DNA of 64,000 nucleotides from Atkinsonella hypoxylon (GCA_000729835.1 JFHB01000067.1:62001-126000), one strand, 5' to 3'. Numbered from the stretch's first letter, positions 45,406 through 57,623 are shown. Notes: generated by a model from the sequence alone, not told the origin. Numbers and translations: made by a program.

Positions 45406-46571
45406 CGACGTTTTGCACTGCGCGTTTTTTTTTTTTTTTTTTTTTTGATGATACCCGTTATGTTATGAATGGATAGCGATTGATGTTGGTTTTGGGTTTC
45501 AATATCTTGTGTTTGACCTGTGGACTACGACTTGCCGTGTGCGATGTACTTACGCTGTGATCACAAGACAATCACGCAAGACGACGTTCAACGAGTTTAA
45601 TGCATTATCTTGGCATTACGACCCTGACGGGTTTCTTGATTACAAACCACGGCAACGACATGACCGCATCGGCATCGAACCCATCCGACGAGGCAAGCCA
45701 GTATTGCCAGGAGTCAATGCTGACAGAACGCAAACCAAATGTCTGCAACGGGAACAGAAGTGGACCAAACTTGCCTTTGGCAATTGATCTAAGACAGCTA
45801 GGCTGGGCTCGTTATCGGTGGGTATTTCCATGTTCCGCCCGGCGCGTTAACTCCGGAAGTCAAGCCGATGGGAATTACCGCTTCGGACTTGCCGACATTT
45901 GATTGATAGGGAGCAATATTACCGTAAGGTTGGGCTGGGAACTGGGTTGTAATTGTATTGAGATGATTATGGAGCTATATGGCTTAAGGGGGTAATACAG
46001 AGCTTTGAATCTGTAGATATTCTACCTGGTCTTGTACAAAGTCGTGGCTGATGTTGCAGGCAGGGGCAGTTCAGCCATCTCCTGGTGCCGAAAAAAGGCT
46101 TCTCTATTCAAATGAGCTCTGAATGGGCGCCTTGTCTGAAACGACACTTTCTTATCGTTTGATATACTAAGAGTCTGGAAAAAGCCATGGCTGTGTACTA
46201 ACTAGAGCCTATTGCTGCTTGGTTTGGCTTCTGTTTTGTGCTGCATCCCAGCCAGTTAAGGTACGGAATAGAGGAGACAGTTTACATGCATACTTGCTGC
46301 GCGAGGACCGTGCAAGGCAGCAGAAATCCAGTTCCTCTTTTTCAAATTACCTTGGCAGGCAAGCAGGCAAGCAGGCAAGCAGGCAGCTACCAAAACTCCG
46401 GAAGCGAAACGGCGAATGCTTCGGATAGCTCCTCGGTGGTGTGGGGGCAGGATTACGTCGTTGTAAGCAGAACCTGCCCGCTTGTGGGTTTACGTGCTTG
46501 CGTCTATTCAGCCAACCTCTTCTTTCGCAATCGCTAGGCTGCCCTCAGCTTTCATAGCTAGAAACGAAATC
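45406..46571. other. intergenic region with poly-T and an 8-bp tandem repeat
   Basis: No supportable gene. A T run of about 22 at 45425-45446 and four units of CAGGCAAG at about 46357-46385 are the only features. Confidence 0.55.
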
Positions 46572-47503
46572 ATGGCTTCCAACCCACCTGGGCGATGCTG
46601 TACAATAGGCACACTCTTTGAGTATGTTCAACCTTGACTCTTGACCCCGCTATTGCACCCGGAGCGCAAATCCGAGGCAGTGCGATGCAAAGGAATATGC
46701 TAACATGGGATCTTTTCTCCGCAGGGGAACGCCAAAAGGCAAAATCACCAAGATTGACAACAAGACCGAGGCGTACGTCGCTGTTCCCGCGGAGGGCAAG
46801 GCAAAGACCGGCCAGGGCATTCTCTATATTCCCGATATTTGGGGCATCTGGCAGAACAGCAAGCTGATGGCTGACCTATTTGCCGAGCATGGCTATACCA
46901 CTGTTATCCCGGACTTGTTCAACGGCGACGCCATCGGCCCCCACATACCGGAGGGCTTCAACGTCATGAAGTGGTTGGCAGAGGGCTCTGACCGCAACAA
47001 CCCCCACGACGTGCCTCATATAGATCCCATCGTCGAAGCGGCCATCAAGTACATGAAGGGCCTTGGGATGACGAAGCTGGGAGCAGTCGGGTACTGCCTC
47101 GGCGCAAAGGTGAGACACGGATCGAAAGGTCCTCGTTTTCGTTCTGGGAAGAATGATGTACTTATGGTCGTCTTTTGAACAGTATGTCGTTCGCCACTAC
47201 AAGAACGGCATTGACGTCGGCTTCGTCGCCCACCCGTCTTTCGTGGAAGAAGACGAGCTCGCTGCCATCAATGGGCCCCTTTCCATCGCGGCTGCCGAGA
47301 CGGACCATGTTTTCCCCGTCGGGCAGCGCCGCAGGTCTGAGGATATCCTCGGCACCACCAAGCTGCCGTATCAGATCAACTTGTTCTCGGGGGTGGAACA
47401 TGGCTTTGCTGTACGTGGCGATCTGAAGGTTAAGACGCAGAAGTTTGCGAAGGAGCAGGCGTTCTTGCAGGCTGTTGCGTGGTTTGAGAATTATCTGAGT
47501 TGA
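46572..47503 (+). CDS. dienelactone hydrolase family protein
   Basis: Three exons, 46572-46621, 46725-47109 and 47183-47503, with introns of 103 and 73 bp. All phases agree and give 251 residues. The start MASNPPGRCC is typical of the fungal family. The alpha/beta-hydrolase core shows the nucleophile Cys141 in GAVGYCLGAK, Asp186 in ETDHVFP and His218 in VEHGFAVRGD, the Cys-Asp-His triad of dienelactone hydrolases. The LYIPDIWGIW block lies near residues 43-52. These enzymes open lactone rings in the beta-ketoadipate route, but many fungal members have unknown substrates. No aromatic-degradation genes are nearby, so the substrate is open. It is cytosolic, with no signal peptide. Confidence 0.92.
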
Positions 47504-48064
47504 TGACGAGCTCGACTCGACGGTTGAGGATTGTCGAAATGAATTGGGAGCTGCTTGATGTAGCTTCTCGAGCTTTGGAGGGAGGTGAGGAATCGTTAGT
47601 CCATGACTACGTGTCAGGAGATTTGTAGTCTGCTTGGCTAAAACAACAGTTAATCGTGCTCGTATCGAAGTTAAACAAATTTCAACGATGGCCCATGAGC
47701 TGAGATGCCGTGAGCAACAAAGGTCTCGCTTGATATGTCTGGCTAGCTCCCCCACCACCTCCGCCACGGCTGCGTCCATGTTTTAGAGCGCCAAAAGGCG
47801 CCGAAAGGCATGGCAGCCCAGCCCATGGCAGCCCAGCCCACCAACCTGCACCCATGCAACCCCAGCCCCAGCCCCAGCCCCAGCCTCGGCCTTGCTTTGA
47901 CGTCAAAAGTGCCAAGCTGGCCAGAAAAGACAACGTCCGACTCGTGTTGACCTTCTCCGTTAGCGGCAACATTCTGAATCTGCCGTCTCGAGTTACGAAT
48001 CACCCGCATCGTTTAGAAACCCCATGTCCCCTCAAGTCATGACATAAGTCTCACATCCGCGGCG
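47504..48064. other. intergenic region with short low-complexity repeat
   Basis: About 560 bp. The stretch around 47805-47885 repeats CAGCCC/CAGCCCCAGC units and is non-coding; its antisense Gly-Trp frame is an artefact. Confidence 0.55.
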
Positions 48065-51000
48065 ATGGCGGCAACCTTGGATCCCATCAACACACCCGTC
48101 TCGCCGCCGTCTGCAGCACCTGCTACCGATTCGAACCATGCTTATCCCTCGCCGCCAGTAACAGCACAAGATGAATCAGCGTCTGAGGACGAGTCGCGTA
48201 GAGGCCGGTCTAAGTTCTCGTGTCTATCGGAGGTGGCTGTTGCGGAGGGCAGCTGCCCCGATCCTCGCAATGGCAGAGTCCCTCGTCGTCCGTCTCGCGC
48301 GTCCTCGTCCACGATTAGAAAGCATCGACGGGGAAATAGCGGCTCTACGAACAAGACCAACGAGCACCCGCATAAGCTTACAGCTGCAGAAATGCAGGAC
48401 CTCGCGAGCTCTCCGGATTCGTTGCCCATTGCCCCTGCTCCAGACCGCTGTTCGATCGATCAGGAGACGGCGGCCCAATCTGCTGGTCAGCGAGATCTGC
48501 TGCAACACTGGCCCCGGAGTCGATCGTCGAACCCTCAGAAGAAGTCGGAGAAGCTGCAGACCAATGGACTGCCCGTAGAGCTGTCAAGCGGATCGCAGCC
48601 CGGTTTTGTTCGGCAGGTTCGAGACGAAGCACCACAACGGTCATGTTCGCCACGGACTGTATCAACACCACCGACGACACGGGTTCAGAAGTATTTTATT
48701 GAGACAGCATCGCAGCCTGCTTCGCCTAGGATACACATGAGTAATCCGCTTTCGAGACCGTCGCCGCTGAACTTGAATAGAGAAGTGTCGAATGGCTCGT
48801 TGAAAGCCCGTACGTCTTCGCCTGCAATCAAGACAGGCCTGGCAGCGATGAATTCTCAGCAACAAGTGCAGCAGCATCAGAAGACGTCTGCAACCAACCC
48901 CAGTCAAGGATATATCGGTCCCAGCCCGCCGTCGCCTATTCCAGCAATCATCCCTCTGCCTCCCATGTCTCTGCCAACCCACCTACAGTTGGAACTTGCA
49001 GGTCAGCGACCCAGCCCACTCTACATACACCAGTCCCATCTCAACGATATTCCTTACGAGTCCTATGCGATAAAATTAGAACGGCTGAAAAACTTGCTGC
49101 TGTTACCGAGTTATTTAGAAAGAACGCTCTATTTTGGTGCTTTGGCATGCCTCGATGCATGGCTACACACATTTACTATTCTCCCCATCCGCTTCTTCAT
49201 GGCGCTCGGGGTGCTCTTGAAGTGGTGGCGATGCCTAGTCACCAAAGAAATTAAGTGGCTTGTAGAGTATGTACGAGATGGACTAGTCCGACTGTGGAAG
49301 CGCGGACGGACGAAAAAGTTGAGGACGCGTAATTATGCTTCTGATACAGATCGTTCTCGAAGCTCAAGTCATGTACGCGCACCAAACAGCGACAATGGTG
49401 GCATTTCTGCCCCGGTGCTTCGCGATCATCCTCATCACGGAGGCTACGAGCATCTGATGCATCCCACATCATCTCTACCCAGCAGTGGCCGCCAGCCTGG
49501 ATCTAACAGTGGTGCGTTTCGTCACAAGCGAACAAAGTCGATTCCCTCAGCCTTGTCTGCCTTCCACAAGGCCGACCTCCTTCAAGGTGCCCTCATTATA
49601 TGCAGTTCTTTTGCTCTAATGACTCTCGATGCAAGCCGCATGTACCATTTCATCCGCGCACAGTCAGCCATCAAGCTCTACGTCATATACAACATTCTCG
49701 AAGTCGGCGACCGACTTTTGTCCGCCATTGGCCAAGACATCCTGGAATGCCTCTTTAGCAACGAGACTCTCTCCCGCAGCCCGTCTGGTCGATCCAAGAT
49801 CCTCCTTCCGCTCGGCATGTTCATCCTTGCCCTGGCCTACAATTGCCTGCATTCAATCGCTCTGTATTACCAGGTCATTACGCTCAACGTGGCCGTCAAC
49901 TCGTACTCCAACGCACTCCTGACGCTCCTCCTTTCGAACCAGTTTGTGGAAATCAAGAGCACTGTGTTCAAGCGTTTTGACAAGGACAACCTCTTCCAGC
50001 TGACGTGTGCGGATATCGTGGAGCGGTTCCACCTCTGGATCATGCTGCTCATCATTGGCATGCGCAACATTGTCGAGGTCGGGGCCTTTTCGGTCCCCGG
50101 CGCGGGCTTCGACTCGACCCATGACGATGGCAACGTGCCGGTGCCCTTGCACCCGCCGTCCATTTTGCCCCATAGCTTCACGGTCCTGCCGTCGTGGTTG
50201 AAGTCTGGGGAAGCGCTGTCGCCGTTTCTGATTGTGGTTGGGAGCGAAATGCTTGTTGATTCTATTAAGCACGCGTTTGTGACCAAGTTTAACAATATCA
50301 AGCCTACTTTTTACGGGAGGACACTGGACATTTTATGCAAGGACTATTATACAAATGTACGCTGCCCGTCTTTTCCCCTCTTCTTCACTCGCACAGTTCT
50401 GAAATTTACTAAACATTCCATCTTACAGGCCTTCGTCACTCCATCTCTCACACGCCGTCTCGGACTCGCCGTCATCCCCCTATCATGCCTCTTCATCCGC
50501 GCCTCCATCCAAACCTACCACATGTTCCTCTCCACGCACGTCCCCATGCCCCTGCCCCCTTCGACCCAGACCTCCCTGACCGAAGAGTCGGCCGTGCCGT
50601 CGTCCCCCGCCATGATGGCCGCGCTAAGCCGCTTCGACGCCCTGATCCGCGACTCGCTCGGCCGCGCGACCTACGGATACCCCAGCTCCCGCCCCTGGTA
50701 CGCCTGGACCTCGGACGACTTCATCGCCGCCCTCACCATGGTCGTCTTCTTCTTCATTGCCTTTCTCGTCCTGCTCATCCTCAAGCTGCTGCTCGGCATG
50801 CTCCTCCTCCAGTACGCCCGCAACAGGTATGCCAAGATGAAGCAGAAGGAGAAGCTGGTGGCGCTGGGGAAGCGCGAGCGCGAATCGTACGATACTGCTG
50901 GGAGACGGGTCGGCGGGAGGGGCGACGTTGAGGTGTCGGATGATGCGGCGCGGTGGATTAATGCCGATGCCGCGGAAGGGTTGAAGGGCGGGAAGGCGGC

Positions 51001-51082
51001 GTCTGGGAAGAGGGATGAGAAGAAGGACCTTGATTACATGGGGGTCGCGAGGTATGACATGGTTGCCAAGAGGATATGGTAG
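48065..51082 (+). CDS. Tapt1/Emp65 family ER membrane protein
   Basis: Two exons, 48065-50356 and 50429-51082, with a 72-bp intron (GTACGC...TTACAG) whose removal joins DYYTN to AFVTPSLTRRLG, the family sequence. The product has 981 residues. Because the intron is a multiple of three and stop-free, retention would give 1005 residues. Residues 1-330 are Ser/Pro-rich and disordered. The membrane core follows with DASRMYHFIRAQSAIKLYVI, DRLLSAIGQDILECLF and LLSNQFVEIKSTVFKRFDK (diagnostic for TAPT1), and about six to eight hydrophobic segments: about 352-385, 515-530, 577-625, 655-675, 800-820 and 890-925. Yeast Emp65 acts with Slp1 in the ER to protect folding proteins. The C-terminus is charged and cytosolic-looking. 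Confidence 0.9.
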   Translation: MAATLDPINTPVSPPSAAPATDSNHAYPSPPVTAQDESASEDESRRGRSKFSCLSEVAVAEGSCPDPRNGRVPRRPSRASSSTIRKHRRGNSGSTNKTNEHPHKLTAAEMQDLASSPDSLPIAPAPDRCSIDQETAAQSAGQRDLLQHWPRSRSSNPQKKSEKLQTNGLPVELSSGSQPGFVRQVRDEAPQRSCSPRTVSTPPTTRVQKYFIETASQPASPRIHMSNPLSRPSPLNLNREVSNGSLKARTSSPAIKTGLAAMNSQQQVQQHQKTSATNPSQGYIGPSPPSPIPAIIPLPPMSLPTHLQLELAGQRPSPLYIHQSHLNDIPYESYAIKLERLKNLLLLPSYLERTLYFGALACLDAWLHTFTILPIRFFMALGVLLKWWRCLVTKEIKWLVEYVRDGLVRLWKRGRTKKLRTRNYASDTDRSRSSSHVRAPNSDNGGISAPVLRDHPHHGGYEHLMHPTSSLPSSGRQPGSNSGAFRHKRTKSIPSALSAFHKADLLQGALIICSSFALMTLDASRMYHFIRAQSAIKLYVIYNILEVGDRLLSAIGQDILECLFSNETLSRSPSGRSKILLPLGMFILALAYNCLHSIALYYQVITLNVAVNSYSNALLTLLLSNQFVEIKSTVFKRFDKDNLFQLTCADIVERFHLWIMLLIIGMRNIVEVGAFSVPGAGFDSTHDDGNVPVPLHPPSILPHSFTVLPSWLKSGEALSPFLIVVGSEMLVDSIKHAFVTKFNNIKPTFYGRTLDILCKDYYTNVRCPSFPLFFTRTVLKFTKHSILQAFVTPSLTRRLGLAVIPLSCLFIRASIQTYHMFLSTHVPMPLPPSTQTSLTEESAVPSSPAMMAALSRFDALIRDSLGRATYGYPSSRPWYAWTSDDFIAALTMVVFFFIAFLVLLILKLLLGMLLLQYARNRYAKMKQKEKLVALGKRERESYDTAGRRVGGRGDVEVSDDAARWINADAAEGLKGGKAASGKRDEKKDLDYMGVARYDMVAKRIW

Positions 51083-51671
51083 TTTTTGGTGTGAGGGTTT
51101 GTTTTTTTCTTGCAGCCTATTGCGGTTTGCATGGGCGGAATGCGGAACATAGAATTCATGCATTCATTGCGCTAGAATCTTCTCGAATTCCTACTATATT
51201 GGTTTCCGATGTGTGATTTGATGGGTGGACCATGTAGCTTGCATTCAGAGTGGCCCCTGACACGGGAGTGGTCAAAGGATATGACGAGTCTTAAAAGGAG
51301 AGACCCTTGGGTTGCGGGACTCGTCGTGGAAATTTGTGACATACTATATGCCTGCCACTTTGCCTTGAGCGCATATCAAGCTCTTTTATCACTCAAATCT
51401 CTTTCTACTAAACGGCATAAGTCAAGTCCCTCTGATCAAGGATAGGTAACCGCCCACTAATTACACAAACTTTGGTTATTGATCCTCAAATCTAATCAGG
51501 CAAAGTCATATCCTTGTTGTCAGAGTTGCGTCTTTACTCTTCTTCAAAATAAAGCTTATTAAGTGCTGCTCCATACATGCGGAATTCAAAACATATTCTT
51601 GGTAAAGTATTTCCACGTCCCCTCCTTTTATTGTTGTTTTCCGTCCTCAAAAATTGTCAGATGGTGTCTGG
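51083..51671. other. intergenic region between convergent genes
   Basis: About 590 bp shared by the 3' flanks of the Tapt1 and Kap123 genes. No gene or repeat seen. Confidence 0.55.
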
Positions 51672-54600
51672 TTAACCCCGGAGGGCTTGGACCATGCGCT
51701 GCACCATTTGACGGGTATCTTGCTCCAGCTGCTCCTCAGGTTCTCCCAGAACTTTCTCAAAAATTGGTACCAGCTGCGGTGTCAGCTGCTGGACAGTAGG
51801 GTTCGATTGATCGTACAACTTGTAGATGCACTGGAAGATGGGTTCGTTCTCTTCGTAATCCTCGGTCAGGGGGAGAATGCGCACAACGGAAGGCAGTGCC
51901 TGGGAGACGAAACCGTCGTCAGGGTGCTTCATCATCATGCGGCAAAGACAGCCAGCCACATTGTCGGTAATCCGCATCTCATGCACGGACAACATTGGTT
52001 CAAGCCTCTCGTACAGTTGGGGGAACAGAGGGATGGTCTTGCTGGTTTCGCTAGAGTTGAGTATGACGAGACCAAGAGCATAGGCGGCGTTGGACTTGGT
52101 TAGCTGGTCTTGATCCGAGAGACGACGGATCAAGTTTTGAGCCAGAGAGTCCGTGAATGGAGAAATGGCTTCACCGGTGTACTTGGCGACCTCAGCAATG
52201 GTGCCCACAGCAGTGGATCGGTGAACGTCCTCAGTTGAGGCGACTAGCTTGAGCACAGGCTTCTCAAAGATTTTCCAGAGCTCGCCAAACTGGGTGCCAA
52301 GGGCAGCAGCAAGACCAGCAACAACGTCAAGAGCCGTGTCAACCACCAGCCAATCATATTCTGAAGAACCGCCATCAATATCCTGCTCCTCATCCTCGGC
52401 GCCAAGGTCCTGCTGGCAAGGGTGCGACCGAGTGACGAGGGATCCGATGACGGAAACAACCTCCTGCAACATGCCATCCTTGGCGGCGAGAACGGCAGGA
52501 CCGCAGGCCTTTAGAGTGGCGGCAATATTGCGGTTGATTTCGGTAATGACAGATCTAATTAATCATGGTTAGTGTAGAACATCTTCTGAACTCGTCCGAC
52601 CTGAGATTGAGAGATTTGAAGAATGTTGGTCCAGGTCAGTGATAGATTAAACGCTTTCTCAGCACACGCAATTTTGCGTCTGAGTGAGCTGGGTATCACG
52701 CAAAGTATTCATCATTTGGAACCAGTATGTGGTGGAGGAGGAAAGTAGCGTCGAGTAACAGTGAAGGAAAAGATGGAAAAGAAAAAAAAAACATACCGTT
52801 CGCTGTCACTAGTCCAGATATCCATGGTGGTCTTGTGTAGAGCCTGGGCAATCTTGCCTATAGATTCAGGCGGCGTCGGGTTAGGGGGCATGCCTGGCTG
52901 CCACTTGTTTCCAGAATTCTCTTCCCAAACTTGGAAGACACGGCTGTAAATTCTCCAGAGCGTTGAGATGGCGTTCTTGCGGCACCCCTCGTAGGTATGC
53001 TCTGCAAAAGGGATGATTTGCTCAATAGCCTTCTCGACATATGTCTCCAAGTGGCTACTGTTACATGAGTTGGAGATAACATCGCCAATGGTGTCAATGG
53101 CAATCTCCTGCTCCAAGGCAACGGCCGTGACAGCATCAAAGTCTTCCAAGTTGGCAAGATTATCCATATCTTCCCAGTCATCATCGCCACCAGCGGCAAT
53201 AATGGCATCATCTCCAGAGTTGGGAGCCTTGAGCTTCACGCGCTTGCCGCCGATGATAGTGCCTCCACCTAACTGGGCAGGATCAGCGCCAGGGATATCG
53301 ATCTCCTCCTCTTCGAGCTCGAGTGAGGCGAAGATGGCCTTGAAGACACCACCCAGGAAGTGATCGAAATCAGTGCCGTACACCTTGGACAAGTTTGACC
53401 ATAGTATGAAGCTGGTTTCTTTGAGGCGGGGATTGTTGAGATTGAGAGCCTCTTCGCTGGCCTTCATGAGATCCATGACGTACGGCTGAAAAGCTTCAGG
53501 ACCGACAGAGAGAGCAATACGGCCTAAGCTGTCGCAAGTGGCACTGCGGAGGTCCATGGCTTCGTCATTCTCCTTGAGCATGACAAAACGACCCAAGGCT
53601 TTCATGGCAGCCTCAAAGAAAGGCTGGAATTCCTTATCCATGGATGAAGCAATGGCGCCAATGGCAGAAGCAGCGGCAGCCTTGACTCCAAAGTCCTCGT
53701 GATCCAGAAGCTTCACCATGGGTCCGATCAGGTTGGGGCCATACTGAGCCATAATCTTGGTGTCAATGCCATCACCAAAGGTGTCCAAAGCACCACAGGC
53801 GCAACGAACAATTCGCACGTTCTTCTTGTCAGTGGCACCTTGGGAAGCGGATTCAAGGTTCTTGAGGACGGCGGAAATGATTTGCTCATGGTGAGAAGCC
53901 ATCTCGTCGGCCATCTCCTCAGCCAGGTGAATAAGGCCAACCAGAGCAGCATGGCGAACCTGGATATCGGAGTCGCAGAGCAGATTAATGACAGTAGGCA
54001 ACAAGGGCTGAAGCTGTGTAGAGATGAATTCGGGAGCACCCTCGGCCACGTTACCAAGAGCCAACATGGCGGACATTCTGTAACCAGGCTCGGAATGAGT
54101 GGCAAAGTTGGAAAACTGATCGAGCATGGGAACGGCCACCAGGCGGGGGGGAAGCTCGCTGGCAAGTGTGTTGACCAGGCTGATGGCTGTTCGTGAAGGA
54201 GTCATGTCATCGTCATCGTCATCGGCATCTAACTCAGTGATGATGTGCATAGCCTTCACCATGAGTTCAGTGGCGACTTCCTTCATGCCCTGAATCTTCA
54301 TGCGACGATACTGCACACACTGAATAAGGAAGCTGAGGGCTTGGGTGCGAGCATCGTCTCCAGCGTTCTTGTTTCCGCCAAGCTCGATCATGAAGCGCAG
54401 AAGGTCCTGAAGATTTGGGGCCAGGAAACTGGGATCGCAAGCTAGGTAGGAGTGGAAAACGTCGAACACGGCCTGGTAGCTCTCCTCGTCCTCTGCCTCA
54501 ACGGTAGCCTTGAGTATGTTCACCATGTTAGGAATGAAGCTCTGAACGGCTTTTACAGCTTGAGGGTCCTCTTCTGGATCAATGTTCATAAGAATGGCAC

Positions 54601-55290
54601 CGACTGCCTGGACGATGTTGATGCTGACATCCTTGCTACCCGGATCCTCAATGCGGGACTGGAACAGCTCGAGGAGCTGGTGAGTATGCTCCTCAAAGTG
54701 CTGTGGGTTCTCCTCCAACATGGAATACAGGATGAAGGAACCGACTTCTCTGTGAATGATGTTGTTGCTGTTGTTAAGCGGTAGAACCTGCTTCATGAAC
54801 TCTTGACCATCGCCGTTCTCCATGTCAAGGCCAATGAGACCGGCGACAAGACGGGAAAGGGCACGGCGAGCAGTGGCGGAGCTCTCTTTCAAGGTGCCCT
54901 CGAGCAAATGGGAGCGGGCGAGAGGCTTCTTATCTTGGGCGGTATTATCCCAGTGCTTGGGAGCAAGTCGAAAGGCCTGGACGGCGGCAAGCTGTCGAAT
55001 AGCGCCGTCATCATGGGTGAGGGCAATCTCGATGAGCAGGATGAGAGACTCAGGCTTTGAGTAGTAGTTCTTTTGAAGGTCAGCAGTGACAGCCTTGACC
55101 TGACCTGTGTTGGCTAATTGCAAAAAAAGAGTCAGTAAACCCCGGGTCTCATCGGCCATGCAGAAAGTCTCTCGTCTTAGAGAGGGTAAAGAAGAAACGG
55201 GTGGACAGGTGAGCTGGCGCGGGGAAGCGGGCAGCTTTACTTACGAACTTGGCTAGCCTGCAGCAATTGGGCAAGCTTTTCTTTGTCCAT
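51672..55290 (-). CDS. KAP123: importin beta-4 / karyopherin Kap123
   Basis: Three exons on minus: 55290-55245, 55113-52797 and 52554-51672, with introns of 131 and 242 bp. Phases agree and give 1081 residues, near the usual 1,090-1,115. Exon 1 reads MDKEKLAQLLQASQV and splices to PNTGQVKAVTADLQKNYYSK, the start of the importin-beta N-terminal domain. The rest is a solenoid of HEAT repeats with an acidic loop (DADDDDDD, about 310). Exon 2 ends WTSDSER and joins SVITEINRNIAATLKACGP across the second intron. Kap123 imports ribosomal proteins and histones H3/H4 into the nucleus. An in-frame ATG inside intron 1 (55159) could give a shorter alternative N-terminus if the intron is kept, but the spliced form matches the family. 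Confidence 0.94.
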
Positions 55291-56587
55291 CTTGGCCGCC
55301 TCGCTATGCAACGCTCGAACGACAAGTGACAGGAAAAAGAATAGCAAGGCGTGATGAGGAGATGGAGTGAGAGAGACGGTGAAAGGAAAACGTGTGACCC
55401 CTCCAAATTATATCGCGGCGGAAAAAAAAAATTGTTATCGAGGTCGCACCAGCCAGCCAGCCAGCCAGCCAAGGACTGACTGCACACTGAAGCCCCGCCA
55501 AGTGAGGGGCAGGTTGCAGTTGGCTGCATCAATTGGTCTCTCTTCCCGTGGGCTCGTCTGGCATGGCAGTCACAGTCTCCCCCAACCTTGAGCTTGGGCT
55601 TGGCTGGTCAGGTCAGGCTTGGTTGGCCGGGCTTCGTTCAGTCAGTGGCAGCCTGGTTTTATTTTAAGGCAGTAACGGCCTGATAGCCAGCGAGGCCGAT
55701 TGCTTCGCACATGGCCAGCAAGCTGTTGGACTTTTTTCCTGTCATTTTTGGAAATAATGCACAATGCTGAAATGATATCCAAAGCGAGGGATGAATAGTT
55801 AAAGTGCGAAACATCTGTCGTGAATAAATACTGCTAGAAACCAGCAGTGCTGCCCCGTTGTTCGTTATTCGAGAAACTCCAGCTCCCCACCCCCGGGCAA
55901 CTCATTGGTCCGCAATTTGTGCGCGTGTCAAACGCCATCAGAATAACAGTGGCCACGGCTTTGATGCAATTTCGCTTGCTTCTTCCGTTGGTGTTGCACA
56001 ATTTCTGTCATCAGTATCATACTTTCAGCAATGGTCGCTTACATGGCAATAGTGCTCTCTCTTTCACAGTAGTAAAGTACAGTCAGAACAGGCTTATCGT
56101 TCCTTATGGCTCCTATTCTGAATCCCCTTTTTAGGAAAGTATTTCTTCCGATGGTGGGCAACAAAGTCATGATTATTGCTTCTGTGAAGGATAACCACAA
56201 AGCCAGTAGAATACAGCCTGCTTCATAACCTAGCATGTACCTTACAGGTATGATTCACATTATCAGTACTTTGGTGGCTTCATATTGCCAGTTTCGACGT
56301 CACCCTACAATCGACTGCGAATTCGGCAACCTTGTGACTTGGGCGACTGTATGTTATCCGCCCAATTCAGAGGCCCCTTGCCAGCGAAAGCCTTGTTTTC
56401 TGCGCATAAAATGGACATTGACGGGTATGAAATTATAGAGATAGTAAGGTACAACAGAGCATTCGATATGTAGCTTATTCCTATGCCAGACAAGTTGTCT
56501 GCTACATGTATAGAGGTTACCGTCCTCCCAACTCAATTGGCAGGTATGTCGTGGGTGCCAAGCTCGAAGCTCACGTGCTGGGGAGGC
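55291..56587. other. intergenic region, Kap123 promoter side
   Basis: No supportable gene. A CCAG tetranucleotide repeat (about five units, 55448-55470) lies upstream of the Kap123 start and probably in its promoter or leader. Confidence 0.55.
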
Positions 56588-57100
56588 TCATCCGGGCAGG
56601 CAGACAATAGAGCCGACGCCAAGTTTCTCGCAAACAAGGCCTTGGTTTGCTCGCAGGATGTCATCTACACTCAGGCCGTGTGTCTCCCCAATAGCCCAGC
56701 ATGTATCGCCTCGCTGGACTACGTACGTCGATTGCTCCGGTAAACAAGCAGGTTCTAGACTATCACTGCCGGCTGCAGCGTAGTGAAGGTACCAGAATAA
56801 GCCGAGCAGCGACACCCCGATTATGACGCCAAAATTGAGAAGCGGCATCAGCTCGGCTCTCCATGATTTATGTTGCACAGGGCCATCGTGGACGATGAAT
56901 GGCTCTGCATCGGCGGGTTCGTCAAGCATGGGTTCGCCCACTCGAGTCAGACGCCCATATTCGCAGCCAGGGGCGCTCTCCCAGTAACTGCCGTCGCCGT
57001 CTTGAAAGGTGTATGTTTGTGTGTCCGCGTCATACCCGACCCGGCGCATGCCTTCAGGCAGTCGGTCTTCATCAGAATCGTAGCGTGAGAATCGAGACAT
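56588..57100 (-). CDS. single-pass membrane protein with C-terminal LysM domain
   Basis: Single-exon protein of 170 residues. The frame opens further upstream, but the Met at 57100 (MSRFSRYDSDEDRLPEGM) fits the conserved start of this fungal family. Residues 1-80 are hydrophilic, with the motif RRVGYDADTQTYTFQDGDGS (about 19-38), followed by YWE. One membrane helix lies at about 87-107 (LLNFGVIIGVSLLGLFWYLH). The C-terminal LysM module (about 122-169) reads TYVVQRGDTCWAIGETHGLS, then a second half ending VGSIVCLPG. No cleavable signal is visible, so a type II topology with LysM outside or in the lumen is inferred. LysM binds N-acetylglucosamine polymers such as chitin. Unlike secreted LysM effectors, this one is membrane-held. 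Confidence 0.85.
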   Translation of the reverse strand: MSRFSRYDSDEDRLPEGMRRVGYDADTQTYTFQDGDGSYWESAPGCEYGRLTRVGEPMLDEPADAEPFIVHDGPVQHKSWRAELMPLLNFGVIIGVSLLGLFWYLHYAAAGSDSLEPACLPEQSTYVVQRGDTCWAIGETHGLSVDDILRANQGLVCEKLGVGSIVCLPG

Positions 57101-57623
57101 GGCAAGAGGCGAGAAGTGTGGGACGAACAGTGTACCCAAAGCGAGTAAGGGAGTCGATAGATTCTTGCAACTCAGATTTGGGACGCGAAACGAATTGGTA
57201 GCTCAGGTGTGCTCGATAAGTCCAGATCAGCACGAGACTGAAAGGAAGGTGAAACGAGGCGCACGTCAGCACAGAGCTCCAGTAATATGGACGCGGGGGC
57301 GGGGGCGGGATCCCCAGAGCCTCGCTCTGAGCTAAATACCTAGGTAGTTAGTACCAGAAATATGTCTGGGGAAACATCAGCCGGTTTAGGTTTAGTTGCT
57401 GCTGTGCGCTGATACAGGAATACGTTAATTACCGCACTACCCATCAGGTAGGCAAGTACGGACTACGGAATATACGCGTTACGCAACTGCAGTCTGGGAT
57501 CTGAGATCTGCGTGTGGTTTGGCAGTAACTACCTACCTAACCCGTACCCGGTCTAGGTAAGGTACCTCCTAGCACCTAACCTGATGCCCAGACCCTAGGG
57601 GCCGAGGTAGAACAACATCCGAG
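57101..57623. other. intergenic region left of the paired MITEs
   Basis: No gene seen. It includes several TACCTAGG/ACCTACC palindromic motifs at about 57335-57350 and 57525-57580. Confidence 0.5.

Noticed and set aside
47682..48009. Antisense frames with Gly-Trp or Gly-Leu repeats
   Set aside because: Produced by the CAGCCC low-complexity stretch upstream of the Tapt1 gene.
52712..52796. C-terminal VFFFFSIFSF extension after exon 2 of Kap123
   Set aside because: Read-through into a spliced intron; the splice to 52554 restores the family sequence.
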